Assembly: GCF_917563925.1 (NCBI RefSeq)
Contig: NZ_CAKJTJ010000006.1
Span: 1-64,000, forward strand
Length of the DNA stretch: 64,000 bases
DNA from: Sutcliffiella rhizosphaerae
GTDB lineage: Bacteria; Bacillota; Bacilli; Bacillales; Bacillaceae_I
Direction of reading: 5' to 3'
A program made the translations under genes and the position numbers. Below the pieces are notes generated by a model. It saw only the letters and a list, made by a program, of their open reading frames with translations, did no database searches and was not told the origin of the DNA. Each line of letters starts with the position of its first letter. Positions within the stretch are counted from its first letter, which is position 1. Of this stretch, positions 1 to 10,291 are shown in pieces.

Positions 1-120
1 GCTCAAAAGTCTATATGCAAGATATGAAAGTTTACGTCAACTTTAATTGAACCGCCGTATACCGAACGGTACGTACGGTGGTGTGAGAGGTCGGGGGTTA
101 GTCACCCCCTCCTACTCGAT
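1..120 (+). mobile_element. 3' end of a group IIC intron (domains V and VI)
   Basis: Bases 51-82 fold into a domain V hairpin: a 9-bp basal stem (51-59 with 74-82, one G-T wobble), a bulge, and a short distal stem closing on GAAC. It carries the CGC-type catalytic triad (ACCGCC) known from class IIC introns. Bases 84-118 form domain VI, with a GGGGG/CCCCC helix and a bulged A at 114 in CCTACTC, the expected branch point about 7 nt from the 3' end. The intron would end with AT at 119-120. The reverse transcriptase ORF and the 5' half are outside the window. Family assignment rests on recalled structure, and the exact 3' boundary is inferred. Confidence 0.85.
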
Positions 121-155
121 TACATAAAATTCCAATTACGACAAGCAATTGAGTA

Positions 156-653
156 TCATCTCGATTCATCCCTAACCTTCTCCTTTGCTTTTTCTTGATA
201 CTCTATCAATTCATCGAGTTCATCTGCAGTTGTTTCCTCTAAATGTGCTGGTCTTACTACCCATAATGGATCTTTCCCAAATGTCTCGCCATAGCCTATT
301 AATAAACCTTTAAATGTAACGATATCGCCAACTTCCAGTGGTTGATTCAATTCCTCTGAAAATGTTACAAGTATTGATGGCAGAAGAGGCTCCTTAAGCT
401 CAAAGGTCGAATCATTTTCTATCCTACTAACGGTTGCTGTCCATCGCACTGCTTTATCCTTATTACTTTTTATAAAATCATGAACATACTCACCGTCAAT
501 CTCGCTATATGTCAGTTCTGTTTCAGGAGCCTCTAATGCACGATCATCCAAGTAGTCCAGATGGAGCAAAGTATCAGGAATATCTCGTGAACAGGCAGTT
601 AAACTAAATACTAGCGCTACCAACCATCCGAGTCTTAAAATCTTATTCAACAT
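156..653 (-). CDS. Predicted lipoprotein with a possible OB-like domain
   Basis: This 165-residue protein starts with a short basic segment and a hydrophobic stretch ending in the lipobox LTAC, so it should be lipid-modified at about Cys21 and held on the outer face of the membrane. The mature part is acidic. Residues 60-140 have alternating strand-like segments (ATVSRIEND, VGDIVTFKGLLIGYG) reminiscent of an OB fold, but I do not recognise a named family. It ends in a charged, helix-forming tail. It runs opposite to uvrB, and its stop codon lies only 36 bp from the intron end. Function unknown. Confidence 0.75.
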   Translation of the reverse strand: MLNKILRLGWLVALVFSLTACSRDIPDTLLHLDYLDDRALEAPETELTYSEIDGEYVHDFIKSNKDKAVRWTATVSRIENDSTFELKEPLLPSILVTFSEELNQPLEVGDIVTFKGLLIGYGETFGKDPLWVVRPAHLEETTADELDELIEYQEKAKEKVRDESR

Positions 654-775
654 AAATCTCTCCAGTATGAGTTTTCTAATCTCTTTTCATGACTATGATA
701 AGAATATAAAAAACCACTTTTAAACGCAACTTGGACGGGTATAGACATACATAATGTAGTGGAAAACAAAAAAAC

Positions 776-825
776 CGAATATCAGTTCGCATTTTTCTTG
801 TGTTAAGGGTGGATTATGATAGAAT
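776..825 (+). promoter_or_regulatory. LexA (SOS) box and promoter of uvrBA
   Basis: CGAATATCAGTTCG at 776-789 matches the Bacillus LexA box CGAACN4GTTCG with one change in the left half. It sits just upstream of a candidate promoter, TTGTGT at 798-803 and TAGAAT at 820-825, spacer 16 bp. This fits the known DNA-damage induction of uvrBA in Bacillus. The promoter is weaker evidence than the box. Confidence 0.75.
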
Positions 826-867
826 ATTGATAGATAACAATTGTACGGAAATGGAGGCACTTCGTGG

Positions 868-2850
868 ATGGAACAGTTTGAGTTAGTGTCAGGGTATAAG
901 CCAGGTGGCGATCAACCGACTGCAATAGCCGAGATAGTGGAAGGTATTAAAAATGGAAAAAAACATCAGACACTTCTGGGAGCAACAGGGACTGGGAAGA
1001 CCTTTACCGTTTCAAATGTGATAAAGGCAGTCAATAAACCAACACTAATTATTGCCCATAACAAGACATTGGCTGGACAATTATATAGTGAGTTTAAGGA
1101 ATTTTTCCCAAATAATGCTGTGGAATACTTTGTTAGTTATTACGATTACTATCAACCAGAGGCATATGTTCCTTCCACAGATACTTTCATTGAAAAAGAT
1201 GCGAGCATTAATGATGAAATAGATAAGCTACGTCACTCAGCAACGGCTTCATTGTTTGAGCGCCAAGACGTCATTATTATCGCAAGTGTATCGTGTATTT
1301 ATGGTTTAGGTTCGCCAGAAGAGTATCGAGACTTAGTCGTTTCTCTGAGAACAGGAATGGAAAAAGAACGAAACGCATTACTTCGTGATTTAGTGGATAT
1401 ACAATACGCGAGAAACGATATCGATTTCAAACGCGGTACTTTTCGAGTTCGTGGTGATGTGGTAGAAATTTTCCCTGCATCCCGAGACGAGCATTGTATT
1501 AGGGTCGAGTTTTTTGGTGATGAAATTGATCGTATAAGAGAAGTAAATGCATTAACAGGAGAAATACTTGGAGACCGCAATCATGTCTCTATTTTCCCTG
1601 CATCCCACTTCGTTACCCGTGAAGAAAAAATGAAAAAAGCGATTGTTAATATTCAGGCAGAGCTAGAGGAAAGATTAGCGGAACTGCGTGAAGCAGGAAA
1701 GCTTTTGGAAGCACAGCGCCTTGAACAGCGTTCTCGCTATGATTTAGAAATGATGGCAGAAATGGGCTTCTGTTCTGGAATTGAAAATTATTCCCGTCAT
1801 TTGACATTACGGCCAGCTGGTTCCACTCCATATACTTTGATGGATTTCTTTCCAAAGGATTTCCTGTTAGTCATTGACGAGTCCCATGTAACGCTGCCTC
1901 AGATTAGGGGAATGTTTAACGGGGACCAGGCAAGAAAACAGGTGCTTGTGGACCATGGATTCAGACTTCCTTCTGCAAAGGATAATCGCCCGTTAAGATT
2001 TGAAGAGTTTGAAGAAAAGACTGCCCAACTTCTGTATGTCTCGGCAACACCGGGTCCGTATGAGTTAGATCATTCGCCAAAAATGGTACAGCAGATTATT
2101 CGTCCAACAGGATTATTAGATCCAACAATTGAAGTACGGCCAATTAAAGGACAAATTGATGACCTTATTGGAGAAATAAATGATCGCACCAAAAAGAACG
2201 AAAGAGTCTTAGTTACTACGTTAACGAAAAAAATGTCAGAAGATCTTACAGCTTATTTGAAGGAACTTGGCATTAAAGTGGCTTATTTACATTCGGAAAT
2301 CAAGACGCTTGAGCGCATTGAGATCATTCGTGAACTTCGACTTGGGAAACATGATGTTCTAGTTGGCATCAACCTTTTAAGAGAGGGACTAGATATTCCG
2401 GAAGTCTCTCTTGTTACCATTCTCGACGCAGACAAAGAAGGCTTTCTTCGTTCTGAGCGTTCATTGATTCAAACAATAGGGCGTGCCGCACGAAATGCGA
2501 ACGGTAAAGTCATCATGTATGCTGATAAAATCACAAAGTCAATGGATATCGCCCTTAATGAGACAAAAAGGCGCCGAGAAATTCAAGAAGCGTATAATGA
2601 AAAACATGGAATTACACCAACGACGATTCAGAAAAAAGTGCCTGAGTTAATCAGAGCCACTATGGTTGCAGAAGATGAGGGCCAATATGAAGGAAAAGTA
2701 CCGGCACCACTGAGACCGAAGAACAAAAAAGAAAGAGAAAAGCTCATAGAAAGCATGGAGCAGGAGATGAAAGATGCTGCAAAAGCTCTAGATTTCGAAC
2801 GTGCTGCAGAGCTTCGTGATCTCCTATTAGAGCTTAAAGCGGAAGGATGA
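868..2850 (+). CDS. uvrB: Excinuclease ABC subunit B
   Basis: UvrB is the damage-verifying helicase-like subunit of nucleotide excision repair; it is loaded by UvrA and recruits UvrC. The 660-residue protein has the Walker A motif GATGTGKT near residue 38, the beta-hairpin region [12 protein letters not shown], helicase motifs such as [19 protein letters not shown], and a C-terminal UVR coiled coil ([21 protein letters not shown]). The ATG at 868 is preferred: GGAGG lies 10 bases upstream and the protein then starts MEQFELV like its homologues. A TTG 27 bases earlier is also open. uvrA follows after 7 bases. Confidence 0.97.
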   Translation: MEQFELVSGYKPGGDQPTAIAEIVEGIKNGKKHQTLLGATGTGKTFTVSNVIKAVNKPTLIIAHNKTLAGQLYSEFKEFFPNNAVEYFVSYYDYYQPEAYVPSTDTFIEKDASINDEIDKLRHSATASLFERQDVIIIASVSCIYGLGSPEEYRDLVVSLRTGMEKERNALLRDLVDIQYARNDIDFKRGTFRVRGDVVEIFPASRDEHCIRVEFFGDEIDRIREVNALTGEILGDRNHVSIFPASHFVTREEKMKKAIVNIQAELEERLAELREAGKLLEAQRLEQRSRYDLEMMAEMGFCSGIENYSRHLTLRPAGSTPYTLMDFFPKDFLLVIDESHVTLPQIRGMFNGDQARKQVLVDHGFRLPSAKDNRPLRFEEFEEKTAQLLYVSATPGPYELDHSPKMVQQIIRPTGLLDPTIEVRPIKGQIDDLIGEINDRTKKNERVLVTTLTKKMSEDLTAYLKELGIKVAYLHSEIKTLERIEIIRELRLGKHDVLVGINLLREGLDIPEVSLVTILDADKEGFLRSERSLIQTIGRAARNANGKVIMYADKITKSMDIALNETKRRREIQEAYNEKHGITPTTIQKKVPELIRATMVAEDEGQYEGKVPAPLRPKNKKEREKLIESMEQEMKDAAKALDFERAAELRDLLLELKAEG

Positions 2851-2857
2851 CAAAAGG

Positions 2858-5731
2858 ATGGCAATGGATAAAATCGTAGTAAAAGGGGCCAGAGCCCATA
2901 ACCTTAAGAATATTGATGTAACGATACCACGTGATAAACTTGTGGTGCTAACAGGGCTTTCTGGTTCGGGGAAAAGCTCTCTTGCCTTTGATACCATTTA
3001 TGCAGAAGGTCAACGCAGGTATGTTGAGTCTCTATCCGCATATGCACGTCAGTTTCTTGGTCAGATGGATAAACCTGATGTGGATGCTATTGAAGGACTA
3101 TCACCAGCCATTTCCATCGATCAGAAGACAACAAGCCGTAATCCTAGATCTACAGTAGGTACAGTAACGGAAATATATGACTATTTGCGTCTGCTTTTCG
3201 CAAGAGTGGGACGACCAACATGTCCAAAACACGGAATAGAAATCTCATCCCAGACTATAGAGCAAATGGTTGATCGGATTATGGAGTACCCAGAACGTAC
3301 AAAAATGCAGATTCTCTCACCTGTTGTGCAGGGACGAAAGGGTACTCATGTAAAAACAATGGAAGACATCAAGAAGCAAGGGTATGTCCGAATCCGGGTA
3401 AATGGAGAAATGCTTGAAGTAACAGATGAGATTGAACTCGAGAAGAATAAAAAACATTCCATTGAAGTGGTAATTGATCGAATTATCGTAAAAGAAGGTG
3501 TGGAAACCCGACTTTCTGACTCTTTGGAAACAGCATTACGATTAGGTGAAGGAAAAGTCATTGTGGATATTATGGGAGAAGAAGAACTTCTTTTTAGTGA
3601 GCATCATGCATGTCCACAATGTGGATTTTCAATTGGAGAATTGGAACCAAGAATGTTTTCGTTCAACAGTCCATATGGAGCATGTCAAAAGTGTGATGGC
3701 TTAGGCACAAAACTTGAGGTAGATGTAGATCTGGTCATCCCTAATAGGAACCTGAGCTTAAAAGAGCACGCACTTGCTCCATGGGAGCCAACTAGCTCAC
3801 AATATTATCCACAAATGCTAGAAGCGGTCTGTAACCATTACGGTATTGAAATGAATGTACCCGTTAATGAAATACCAAAGAATCTTTTGGAAAAAGTCCT
3901 TTATGGAAGTGGAAAAGAGGAAATCTACTTCCGTTTTGAAAACGACTTCGGACAAGTGCGAGAAAGCTATATCCACTTTGAAGGAGTTATCCCCAATGTG
4001 GAAAGACGGTATAAGGAAACAAGCTCTGACTATATTCGTGAGCAAATGGAAAAATACATGGCGCAGCAGCCTTGTCCAGCATGTAAAGGTAACCGATTGA
4101 AGCTAGAGGCTTTGTCTGTTTTAATAAATCAACAGCATATAGGAGATGTGACGAAATTCTCCATTGTGGAAGCAATTGATTTCTTTAATCAGTTAAACCT
4201 TACGGAAAAGGAACGGAAAATCGCGAACATGATTCTTCGTGAAATTCAAGAACGGTTAGGCTTCTTAAACAATGTCGGTCTTGATTATTTAACAATGAGC
4301 AGAGCAGCAGGTACCCTGTCAGGAGGAGAGGCACAGCGTATCCGTCTCGCCACCCAGATTGGTTCTCGCTTAACAGGCGTTCTTTATATTTTGGATGAAC
4401 CATCGATCGGCCTTCATCAACGAGATAACGACCGTCTTATACAAACACTGAAAAATATGAGGGATATCGGAAATACGTTAATTGTCGTTGAGCATGATGA
4501 AGATACAATGCTTGCGGCGGATTATTTGCTTGATATCGGGCCTGGAGCAGGAGTACATGGTGGTCAAGTAATATCTGCAGGGACGCCTGAAGAAGTGATG
4601 AATGATAAGAAATCTTTAACAGGGCAATATCTATCTGGTAAAAAGTTCATTCCACTTCCAATAGAACGCAAAATAGTAAACGATCGCTTTCTTGAAATTA
4701 AAGGTGCAAATGAAAACAACTTAAAAAATGTAAATGTGAAAATTCCTCTTGGCTGTTTTGTTGCTGTTACCGGAGTGTCTGGTTCAGGGAAAAGTACCCT
4801 TATTAATGAGATTCTTCATAAAGCATTGGCACAACGACTGCATAACGCAAAAACAAAACCTGGAGAACATAAAGAAATAACAGGCATTGATTATCTTGAT
4901 AAAGTGATAGATATCGACCAGTCTCCAATCGGAAGGACGCCAAGGTCTAACCCTGCCACATACACAGGAGTATTTGATGATATTCGTGATGTTTTTGCTT
5001 CTACGAATGAAGCGAAGGTACGCGGCTATAAAAAGGGTCGCTTTAGCTTCAATGTCAAAGGTGGACGATGTGAAGCATGCCGAGGGGATGGAATTATTAA
5101 AATTGAAATGCATTTCCTTCCCGATGTCTATGTTCCTTGTGAAGTGTGCCACGGCAAACGCTATAATCGTGAGACGTTGGAGGTCCAATATAAAGGGAAA
5201 AACATTGATGATATCTTAAAGATGACTGTTGAAGATGCTGTCAGCTTCTTTGAGAATATCCCTAAAATAAATCGTAAACTACAAACGATTTACGATGTGG
5301 GGCTTGGCTATATTACGCTTGGGCAACCTGCAACAACCCTTTCAGGAGGAGAAGCACAACGGGTAAAATTAGCATCAGAGCTCCATCGACGCTCCACAGG
5401 ACGCTCTCTCTATATTCTTGATGAGCCGACGACGGGTCTTCATGTGGATGACATTTCAAGATTGCTTAAAGTATTACAACGACTTGTTGAGAATGGGGAT
5501 ACGGTCCTTGTTATTGAGCATAACCTGGATGTCATTAAAGCGGTGGACTATATGATAGATCTCGGTCCTGAAGGCGGGGATAAGGGTGGAACGATCATTG
5601 CTACAGGTACACCTGAAGAGGTGATTGAAGTCGAAGCATCCTATACAGGACAATATTTACGTCCAATATTACTGCGTGACCGTGACCGAATGGAACAAAA
5701 GGTCAAGCAAGTAGAAACAAGCAAGGCATAA
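2858..5731 (+). CDS. uvrA: Excinuclease ABC subunit A
   Basis: This is the damage-sensing ATPase of nucleotide excision repair, forming UvrA2B with the preceding gene product. The 957-residue protein has the two ABC modules expected: Walker [10 protein letters not shown] near residue 32 and GVSGSGKST near residue 640, two LSGGEAQR signatures, and zinc-binding cysteine pairs (CPQCG, CQKCDG, CPACKG, CEACRG, CEVCHG). Length is normal for the family. It starts at the ATG at 2858 (AAAGG just upstream); a second ATG two codons later is possible. Co-transcribed with uvrB. Confidence 0.98.
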   Translation: MAMDKIVVKGARAHNLKNIDVTIPRDKLVVLTGLSGSGKSSLAFDTIYAEGQRRYVESLSAYARQFLGQMDKPDVDAIEGLSPAISIDQKTTSRNPRSTVGTVTEIYDYLRLLFARVGRPTCPKHGIEISSQTIEQMVDRIMEYPERTKMQILSPVVQGRKGTHVKTMEDIKKQGYVRIRVNGEMLEVTDEIELEKNKKHSIEVVIDRIIVKEGVETRLSDSLETALRLGEGKVIVDIMGEEELLFSEHHACPQCGFSIGELEPRMFSFNSPYGACQKCDGLGTKLEVDVDLVIPNRNLSLKEHALAPWEPTSSQYYPQMLEAVCNHYGIEMNVPVNEIPKNLLEKVLYGSGKEEIYFRFENDFGQVRESYIHFEGVIPNVERRYKETSSDYIREQMEKYMAQQPCPACKGNRLKLEALSVLINQQHIGDVTKFSIVEAIDFFNQLNLTEKERKIANMILREIQERLGFLNNVGLDYLTMSRAAGTLSGGEAQRIRLATQIGSRLTGVLYILDEPSIGLHQRDNDRLIQTLKNMRDIGNTLIVVEHDEDTMLAADYLLDIGPGAGVHGGQVISAGTPEEVMNDKKSLTGQYLSGKKFIPLPIERKIVNDRFLEIKGANENNLKNVNVKIPLGCFVAVTGVSGSGKSTLINEILHKALAQRLHNAKTKPGEHKEITGIDYLDKVIDIDQSPIGRTPRSNPATYTGVFDDIRDVFASTNEAKVRGYKKGRFSFNVKGGRCEACRGDGIIKIEMHFLPDVYVPCEVCHGKRYNRETLEVQYKGKNIDDILKMTVEDAVSFFENIPKINRKLQTIYDVGLGYITLGQPATTLSGGEAQRVKLASELHRRSTGRSLYILDEPTTGLHVDDISRLLKVLQRLVENGDTVLVIEHNLDVIKAVDYMIDLGPEGGDKGGTIIATGTPEEVIEVEASYTGQYLRPILLRDRDRMEQKVKQVETSKA

Positions 5732-5735
5732 AAAG

Positions 5736-5769
5736 AGGATGGTGGTTTCTAGTAGCCACCATCCTTTTA
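5736..5769 (+). terminator. Rho-independent terminator after uvrA
   Basis: AGGATGGTGG and CCACCATCCT form a 10-bp stem with a 10-base loop, followed by TTTT. It lies 5 bases past the uvrA stop and should end the uvrBA transcript. Confidence 0.9.
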
Positions 5770-5880
5770 TTACTGTTTAAAAAAGTAGTTTTCTGTTAGA
5801 CAGTGTCTAACTTACCTAGACCCTCAATACTATAAGCTAAGACATCAAGATGGAAAAATCACCCTTCCTTTAACCTCGTC

Positions 5881-6285
5881 TTAATTTATCTCGTGTTCTT
5901 TTACCTTCCTCTCAATAATATCCTGTAAGAAACGAACATCCATTTCGTACGTATTATCCCGGAAGCGGATTTCTCCGATATTTTCATTCAGCTGTCCTTT
6001 TAAATGAAAGGAAGCACTCTGAATAATATACTCTTTTGTTTTGTTATCGTATTGAAAATCAGCCAGATCTATTTCGTTCATAACAACTGGTCGAATGGTA
6101 GATTCCACATAATTAGAGGAGGATTCAGTAAAGTCGGGTCCCAACACACCAAAAAATATTAACCCTGCAAGTACGAGTCCTATTATCAGCAATTTGGATA
6201 ATAAGCTTTTTAAGAAAGGAATCACTACAAACAAAACGATAAGAACAATAATAATCGTCAGCAAATGGTCCATAATAAAATCCAT
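5881..6285 (-). CDS. Small membrane protein, function unknown
   Basis: The 134-residue protein has two adjacent hydrophobic segments (about residues 7-24 and 32-50, rich in I, L, V) and then a soluble C-terminal region with alternating charged and hydrophobic residues that looks beta-rich (EIRFRDNTYEMDVRFLQDII). A good ribosome binding site (AAGGAGTG) precedes the ATG. It is a lone gene convergent with uvrA and divergent from the yvlB operon. No family recognised. The topology suggests a membrane-anchored domain facing outside or inside. Confidence 0.65.
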   Translation of the reverse strand: MDFIMDHLLTIIIVLIVLFVVIPFLKSLLSKLLIIGLVLAGLIFFGVLGPDFTESSSNYVESTIRPVVMNEIDLADFQYDNKTKEYIIQSASFHLKGQLNENIGEIRFRDNTYEMDVRFLQDIIERKVKEHEIN

Positions 6286-6462
6286 ACTATCACTCCTTCT
6301 CCATCATCTATATCCAAAATGAATATTCATTATAACATGTTAAGATCTATTGCTTCAAAGAAGACATGATAAGACTTGAGGCTTAGTTGTTACGGCTTAA
6401 AAATACTGCGGGGGTCTGAGACAAAAAAGTATGATTTATGCGACAATGAGAGTATAGAAGTT

Positions 6463-6488
6463 TGAAACTTTTTTAGTTGTGAATCGTA
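6463..6488 (+). promoter_or_regulatory. Sigma-W type promoter of the yvlBCD operon
   Basis: TGAAAC at 6463-6468, immediately followed by a T run, and CGTA at 6485-6488 with a 16-base spacer match the extracytoplasmic-function sigma-W consensus (TGAAAC-N16-CGTA). In B. subtilis the yvlABCD genes are a known sigma-W regulon member, so sequence and context agree. Confidence 0.85.
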
Positions 6489-6543
6489 TTTAATAATAGA
6501 GCAATTCAATGAAACGTAAATAAGGAAGAGGAGGAATTATCAT

Positions 6544-7731
6544 ATGGAAGAACGTAAACGCATTTTAAAGCTGGTGGAGGAAGGAAAACTTACTGCAGAA
6601 GAAGCGATTATTTTATTGGAGAGTTTGGAGAAAAATAGTGAAGAGAAACGCTCGAAACAGGATGAAATCGTATCTGAGCTTGCTAGAGATGCAAAAGGTT
6701 CCGAGGAAGCAGAAGATAATATTTTTCAAGCGTTATCCACGAATATTTTTTCGAGCTCTAATTCAAGAAAAAGTGGAAGTTCCTTTGATAAAGCAAAATT
6801 TGAAAAGCAGGCCTCCTCTTTTAAAAACAATATTATGGACTTCGTGGGAAGCGCCTTACAAAAGATAAAAGATCTAGATCTTGATTTTAACTTTGGACCA
6901 TCCATTTCGATTCAACATATTTTCCAACAATCAGATGTACATCTACAACAGATTGACTTAGATGTGGCAAATGGTTCTGTGAAAGTAGTGCCTTGGCAGG
7001 AGAATGATGTGAAAATAGAATGTGAAGCAAAAGTATACGAAGAAAATTCTCAAGACGATGCAAGAAAAGCATTTTTAAGTGAAGTGTTATTCTCCATCGA
7101 GGCGGGTAAACTTCGATTCTCTGTTCAAAAGAAACACATTAAGGTACAGGCAACGGTTTATGTACCTGAGCGAGAATATGATAATCTACATGTACGTATG
7201 TTTAATGGACCGATTGACGGGGAAGGTTTACATGTAAAGTCCATGAAGCTCAAATCTGCTAATGGCTCGATTACGTGGAACAGATTAACGAGTGATTATA
7301 TGGAAGTAGAGACAGCAAACGGCCATATAAGGCTAACAGATTGCAATTCAAAAGAATTGGAAGCCGAAACGATTAATGGAATGTTAAAAGTAAAAGGCGA
7401 TATTGAAAAACTTGATTTGCAGAGCTTTAATGGAAATGTTGTCGGGGAATTGACAGGAAGTGCGGCACGCTCGATTCTAGCTAAAACGAAAACAGGAAGC
7501 GTGGACCTATTCCTTTCCACAGATAATGCGGTAGAGGCTGAACTTAAAACAAACCTTGGAAGTTTCACTTGTGAAATTCCGGGAATGGATGTGGTCGAGG
7601 AGAAAAATGAAGTGGTTCAAAAAGCCCTTCATTTCAAAGCTAATAAAGAAAATTCGCCGTTAACCTACATCATGGCAGAAACTACAACAGGATCCATACT
7701 AATTAAACCATACGAGGTGAAAGCTGAATGA
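6544..7731 (+). CDS. yvlB: YvlB-like DUF4097 envelope-stress protein
   Basis: The 395-residue protein opens with a short helical SHOCT-like motif (MEERKRILKLVEEGKLTAEEAI) and a charged linker. From about residue 130 it continues as a repetitive beta-solenoid of the DUF4097 type, with recurring 'ANGSI/ETANGHI/TINGMLKV/SFNGNVVG' turns. It has no signal peptide or membrane span. AGGAGG precedes the ATG. It is the first gene of a sigma-W-type operon with yvlC and yvlD, which B. subtilis induces on cell-envelope stress. The biochemical role of the family is unknown. Confidence 0.9.
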   Translation: MEERKRILKLVEEGKLTAEEAIILLESLEKNSEEKRSKQDEIVSELARDAKGSEEAEDNIFQALSTNIFSSSNSRKSGSSFDKAKFEKQASSFKNNIMDFVGSALQKIKDLDLDFNFGPSISIQHIFQQSDVHLQQIDLDVANGSVKVVPWQENDVKIECEAKVYEENSQDDARKAFLSEVLFSIEAGKLRFSVQKKHIKVQATVYVPEREYDNLHVRMFNGPIDGEGLHVKSMKLKSANGSITWNRLTSDYMEVETANGHIRLTDCNSKELEAETINGMLKVKGDIEKLDLQSFNGNVVGELTGSAARSILAKTKTGSVDLFLSTDNAVEAELKTNLGSFTCEIPGMDVVEEKNEVVQKALHFKANKENSPLTYIMAETTTGSILIKPYEVKAE

Positions 7732-7928
7732 AACAACTTATACGTTCTAAAAATGACAGAAAGCTTGCGGGAGTACTAGGAGGATTATCCCAATATATTG
7801 GATTGGATTCTACTCTATTACGAGTCATTTTTGTCATCCTATTATTCCCGACAGGCATCTTTCCATTGATTCTTACGTACTTTGTCCTTACGTTCCTAAT
7901 GCCAAACGAAGCGAATGAAGTACATTAA
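7728..7928 (+). CDS. yvlC: PspC-domain membrane protein
   Basis: This 66-residue protein is essentially a single PspC domain: an amphipathic start (KNDRKLAGVLGGLSQYIGLDSTLLRV) followed by a hydrophobic span (VIFVILLFPTGIFPLILTYFVL). PspC-type proteins sense or respond to membrane stress. It overlaps yvlB by four bases (ATGA) and yvlD by one, which indicates translational coupling in the sigma-W operon. Confidence 0.93.
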   Translation: MKQLIRSKNDRKLAGVLGGLSQYIGLDSTLLRVIFVILLFPTGIFPLILTYFVLTFLMPNEANEVH

Positions 7929-8287
7929 TGAGATGGTTTCTGAGTATTCTCATCAATGCATTAGTATTAATCGTTGTGGCAGGCTACTTTGATTCATTTG
8001 AACTGAGCGGAGTAGGAGCTGCAATTGTTGCCAGTCTTATCTTGGCAGTTTTGAATACCATCGTGAAGCCAATTCTAGTAATTTTGACTTTACCGGTAAC
8101 GGTATTGAGTCTCGGACTTTTTTTGTTCGTCATCAATGCAGTGACCCTTATGCTGACAGCTGCATTAATGGGGGATGCTTTTAATATTGATGGCTTTGGA
8201 ACCGCAATTTTGGCGGCAATTGTCATCTCCCTCCTAAACGTATTGATTCAAAAAGTAGTTGTGGAGCCTTTACAAAAGAGAAATTGA
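7928..8287 (+). CDS. yvlD: YvlD-like phage-holin-family IV membrane protein
   Basis: The 119-residue protein has four hydrophobic segments and the conserved 'LNTIVKPILVILTLPVTVLSLGLFLFVINA' pattern of the YvlD/DUF360 family, often labelled phage holin family 4. It is the last gene of the yvlBCD operon; a terminator follows directly. The exact role is unknown. In B. subtilis it belongs to the sigma-W envelope-stress response. The label 'holin' should not be read as a phage origin. Confidence 0.92.
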   Translation: MRWFLSILINALVLIVVAGYFDSFELSGVGAAIVASLILAVLNTIVKPILVILTLPVTVLSLGLFLFVINAVTLMLTAALMGDAFNIDGFGTAILAAIVISLLNVLIQKVVVEPLQKRN

Positions 8288-8298
8288 CTTGATTAGAT

Positions 8299-8330
8299 GC
8301 GGGCCTGGTGTTTACTAGGCTTGCTTTTTT
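8299..8330 (+). terminator. Terminator after yvlD
   Basis: GCGGGCCTGGT pairs with ACTAGGCTTGC (G-T wobbles included) and is followed by TTTTTT. It closes the yvlBCD operon. Confidence 0.85.
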
Positions 8331-8449
8331 ACGTTATATGAGTTTCACAACCCTCCCTACTTAATAAATAAGACAAATAGTGCTAAAATGAGAAAAGATT
8401 AAAGTTAGATGTTCCATGATGTGTTTGAAACACGAAGGAGGGCTTTACA

Positions 8450-9388
8450 GTGCCAAAGGTTCGGACAAAGGACTTGATAGAGAAATTTCATTTTGAATTA
8501 ATAAGTGGGGAAGAGGGAATTAATCGTCCAATTGGAACGAGTGATATCTCCCGTCCTGGAATTGAGATAGCAGGCTTTTTTACATATTATCCAGCAGAAC
8601 GGATTCAGTTACTTGGAAAAACAGAACTATCCTTTTTTGAAAGGCTGACTCCTAAAGAGAAAAAGGAACGGATGAGTCAGCTTTGTACAGATATCACACC
8701 TGGTATTATCGTATCAAGAGATATGGAAGTGCCACCTGAATTAATAGAGGCAGCAGAATACGAAAGTGTCCCACTCATGCGATCGCCAATGAAAACAACT
8801 AGGTTGTCCTCACATTTGACCAACTACCTAGAAGGGAAGCTTGCACCAACAACAGCTGTTCATGGGGTTCTTGTAGACATTTACGGTGTTGGAGTACTCA
8901 TTACAGGGAAAAGCGGTGTCGGGAAAAGTGAAACAGCATTAGAATTGGTTAAAAGAGGTCACAGACTTGTGGCAGACGATTGTGTGGAAATTAGACAGGA
9001 AGATACAGATACCCTTATTGGAAACTCTCCGGAACTAATTGAGCATCTGCTCGAAATTAGAGGACTAGGCATTATTAATGTCATGACATTATTTGGTGCA
9101 GGTGCCATCCGAAGTTATAAACGGATAACACTTGTCATAAACCTTGAATTGTGGGATAAGAACAAACAGTATGACCGAGTGGGCCTCGATGAAGAAAAAA
9201 TGAAAATTATTGATACAGAAATAACTAGGCTAACGGTTCCTGTACGACCTGGTCGAAACCTGGCAGTAATTATTGAAGTGGCAGCAATGAACTTCCGCTT
9301 GAAACGGATGGGAATGAATGCAGCTGAACAGTTCTCCAACCGTTTATCAGGTGTAATCAATAGTGAAAGCGAGCAAGAAGACATTTAA
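8450..9388 (+). CDS. hprK: HPr kinase/phosphorylase
   Basis: HprK phosphorylates Ser46 of HPr and of Crh in response to fructose-1,6-bisphosphate and ATP, and so drives CcpA-dependent catabolite repression; it also reverses the reaction. The 312-residue protein has the N-terminal domain and the C-terminal kinase domain with Walker [10 protein letters not shown] near residue 153 and the family signature [11 protein letters not shown]. The start is GTG, with GGAGGG 8 bases upstream. A Crh substrate is encoded about 18 kb downstream in this window. First gene of hprK-lgt-yvoD-ppaX-yvoF. Confidence 0.97.
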   Translation: MPKVRTKDLIEKFHFELISGEEGINRPIGTSDISRPGIEIAGFFTYYPAERIQLLGKTELSFFERLTPKEKKERMSQLCTDITPGIIVSRDMEVPPELIEAAEYESVPLMRSPMKTTRLSSHLTNYLEGKLAPTTAVHGVLVDIYGVGVLITGKSGVGKSETALELVKRGHRLVADDCVEIRQEDTDTLIGNSPELIEHLLEIRGLGIINVMTLFGAGAIRSYKRITLVINLELWDKNKQYDRVGLDEEKMKIIDTEITRLTVPVRPGRNLAVIIEVAAMNFRLKRMGMNAAEQFSNRLSGVINSESEQEDI

Positions 9389-9424
9389 AAATATAGTTTA
9401 AAAAGAAGATGGAGTGTGGGGAAT

Positions 9425-10267
9425 ATGCTAATTGGAAACATTCAGCCATTGGATCCGATTCTTATCAATTGGCCAATCACCATTTACTGGTATGGTGCGA
9501 TTATAGGAACAGGTGCACTGCTTGGGTTATGGATAGCCACAAAAGAAGGTGAAAAAAGAGGTCTTAATAAAGATATTTTTGTAGATCTTGTCTTGTTTGC
9601 AATACCAATTGCTATTATTTGTGCCCGTCTATACTATGTTATTTTTCAATGGGATCATTACTCTCAAAACCCTGGGGATATCATAAAAATTTGGGAAGGT
9701 GGACTTGCCATCCATGGCGGTCTCATCGGTGCTGTTGCAACAGGTGTTGTTTTTGCCAGAGTCAGAGGACTCTCCTTCTGGAAACTAGCAGACATTGCAG
9801 CACCAAGCATTATTCTTGGGCAAGCGATTGGTCGCTGGGGGAACTTCATGAACCAAGAGGCACATGGAGGTCCTGTGACAAGAGAGTTTTTAGAAGGATT
9901 ACATCTGCCGGAATTTATCGTCAATCAGATGTACATCAATGGCACCTATTACCACCCGACTTTTCTATATGAATCACTTTGGAATATAGTTGGATTTGGG
10001 CTGTTATTATTACTAAGAAAAGTAAACCTGAAGCGTGGAGAACTTTTCTTAAGCTATGTCATTTGGTATTCTATTGGTCGCTTTTTTATAGAGGGATTAC
10101 GAACAGACAGCTTAATGCTTACGGAAAACTTAATGATTGCACAAGTTATCTCTATCGCACTCATCATTCTTTCCATTACACTCATTATTGTTCGAAGAGT
10201 TTTAGGGTATGCTACTCATCGTTACCTTGATCCTGAAACCAATACAAAAATAGAAACAACAAAGTAA
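9425..10267 (+). CDS. lgt: Prolipoprotein diacylglyceryl transferase
   Basis: Lgt transfers diacylglycerol from phosphatidylglycerol to the lipobox cysteine of prelipoproteins in the cytoplasmic membrane. The 280-residue protein has about seven membrane segments and the Lgt signature [14 protein letters not shown], plus the HGGLIG and YHPTFLYES motifs. The ATG at 9425 is preferred because GGAG lies about 10 bases upstream; a GTG at 9416 is in frame. It would process the lipoprotein encoded at 156-653, among others. Confidence 0.97.
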   Translation: MLIGNIQPLDPILINWPITIYWYGAIIGTGALLGLWIATKEGEKRGLNKDIFVDLVLFAIPIAIICARLYYVIFQWDHYSQNPGDIIKIWEGGLAIHGGLIGAVATGVVFARVRGLSFWKLADIAAPSIILGQAIGRWGNFMNQEAHGGPVTREFLEGLHLPEFIVNQMYINGTYYHPTFLYESLWNIVGFGLLLLLRKVNLKRGELFLSYVIWYSIGRFFIEGLRTDSLMLTENLMIAQVISIALIILSITLIIVRRVLGYATHRYLDPETNTKIETTK

Positions 10268-10291
10268 GCGATGTTTCGGGGGGAGAGCATC

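Noticed and set aside
4784..5188. Opposite-strand frame inside uvrA
   Set aside because: A shadow of a conserved gene in another frame; no start signals.
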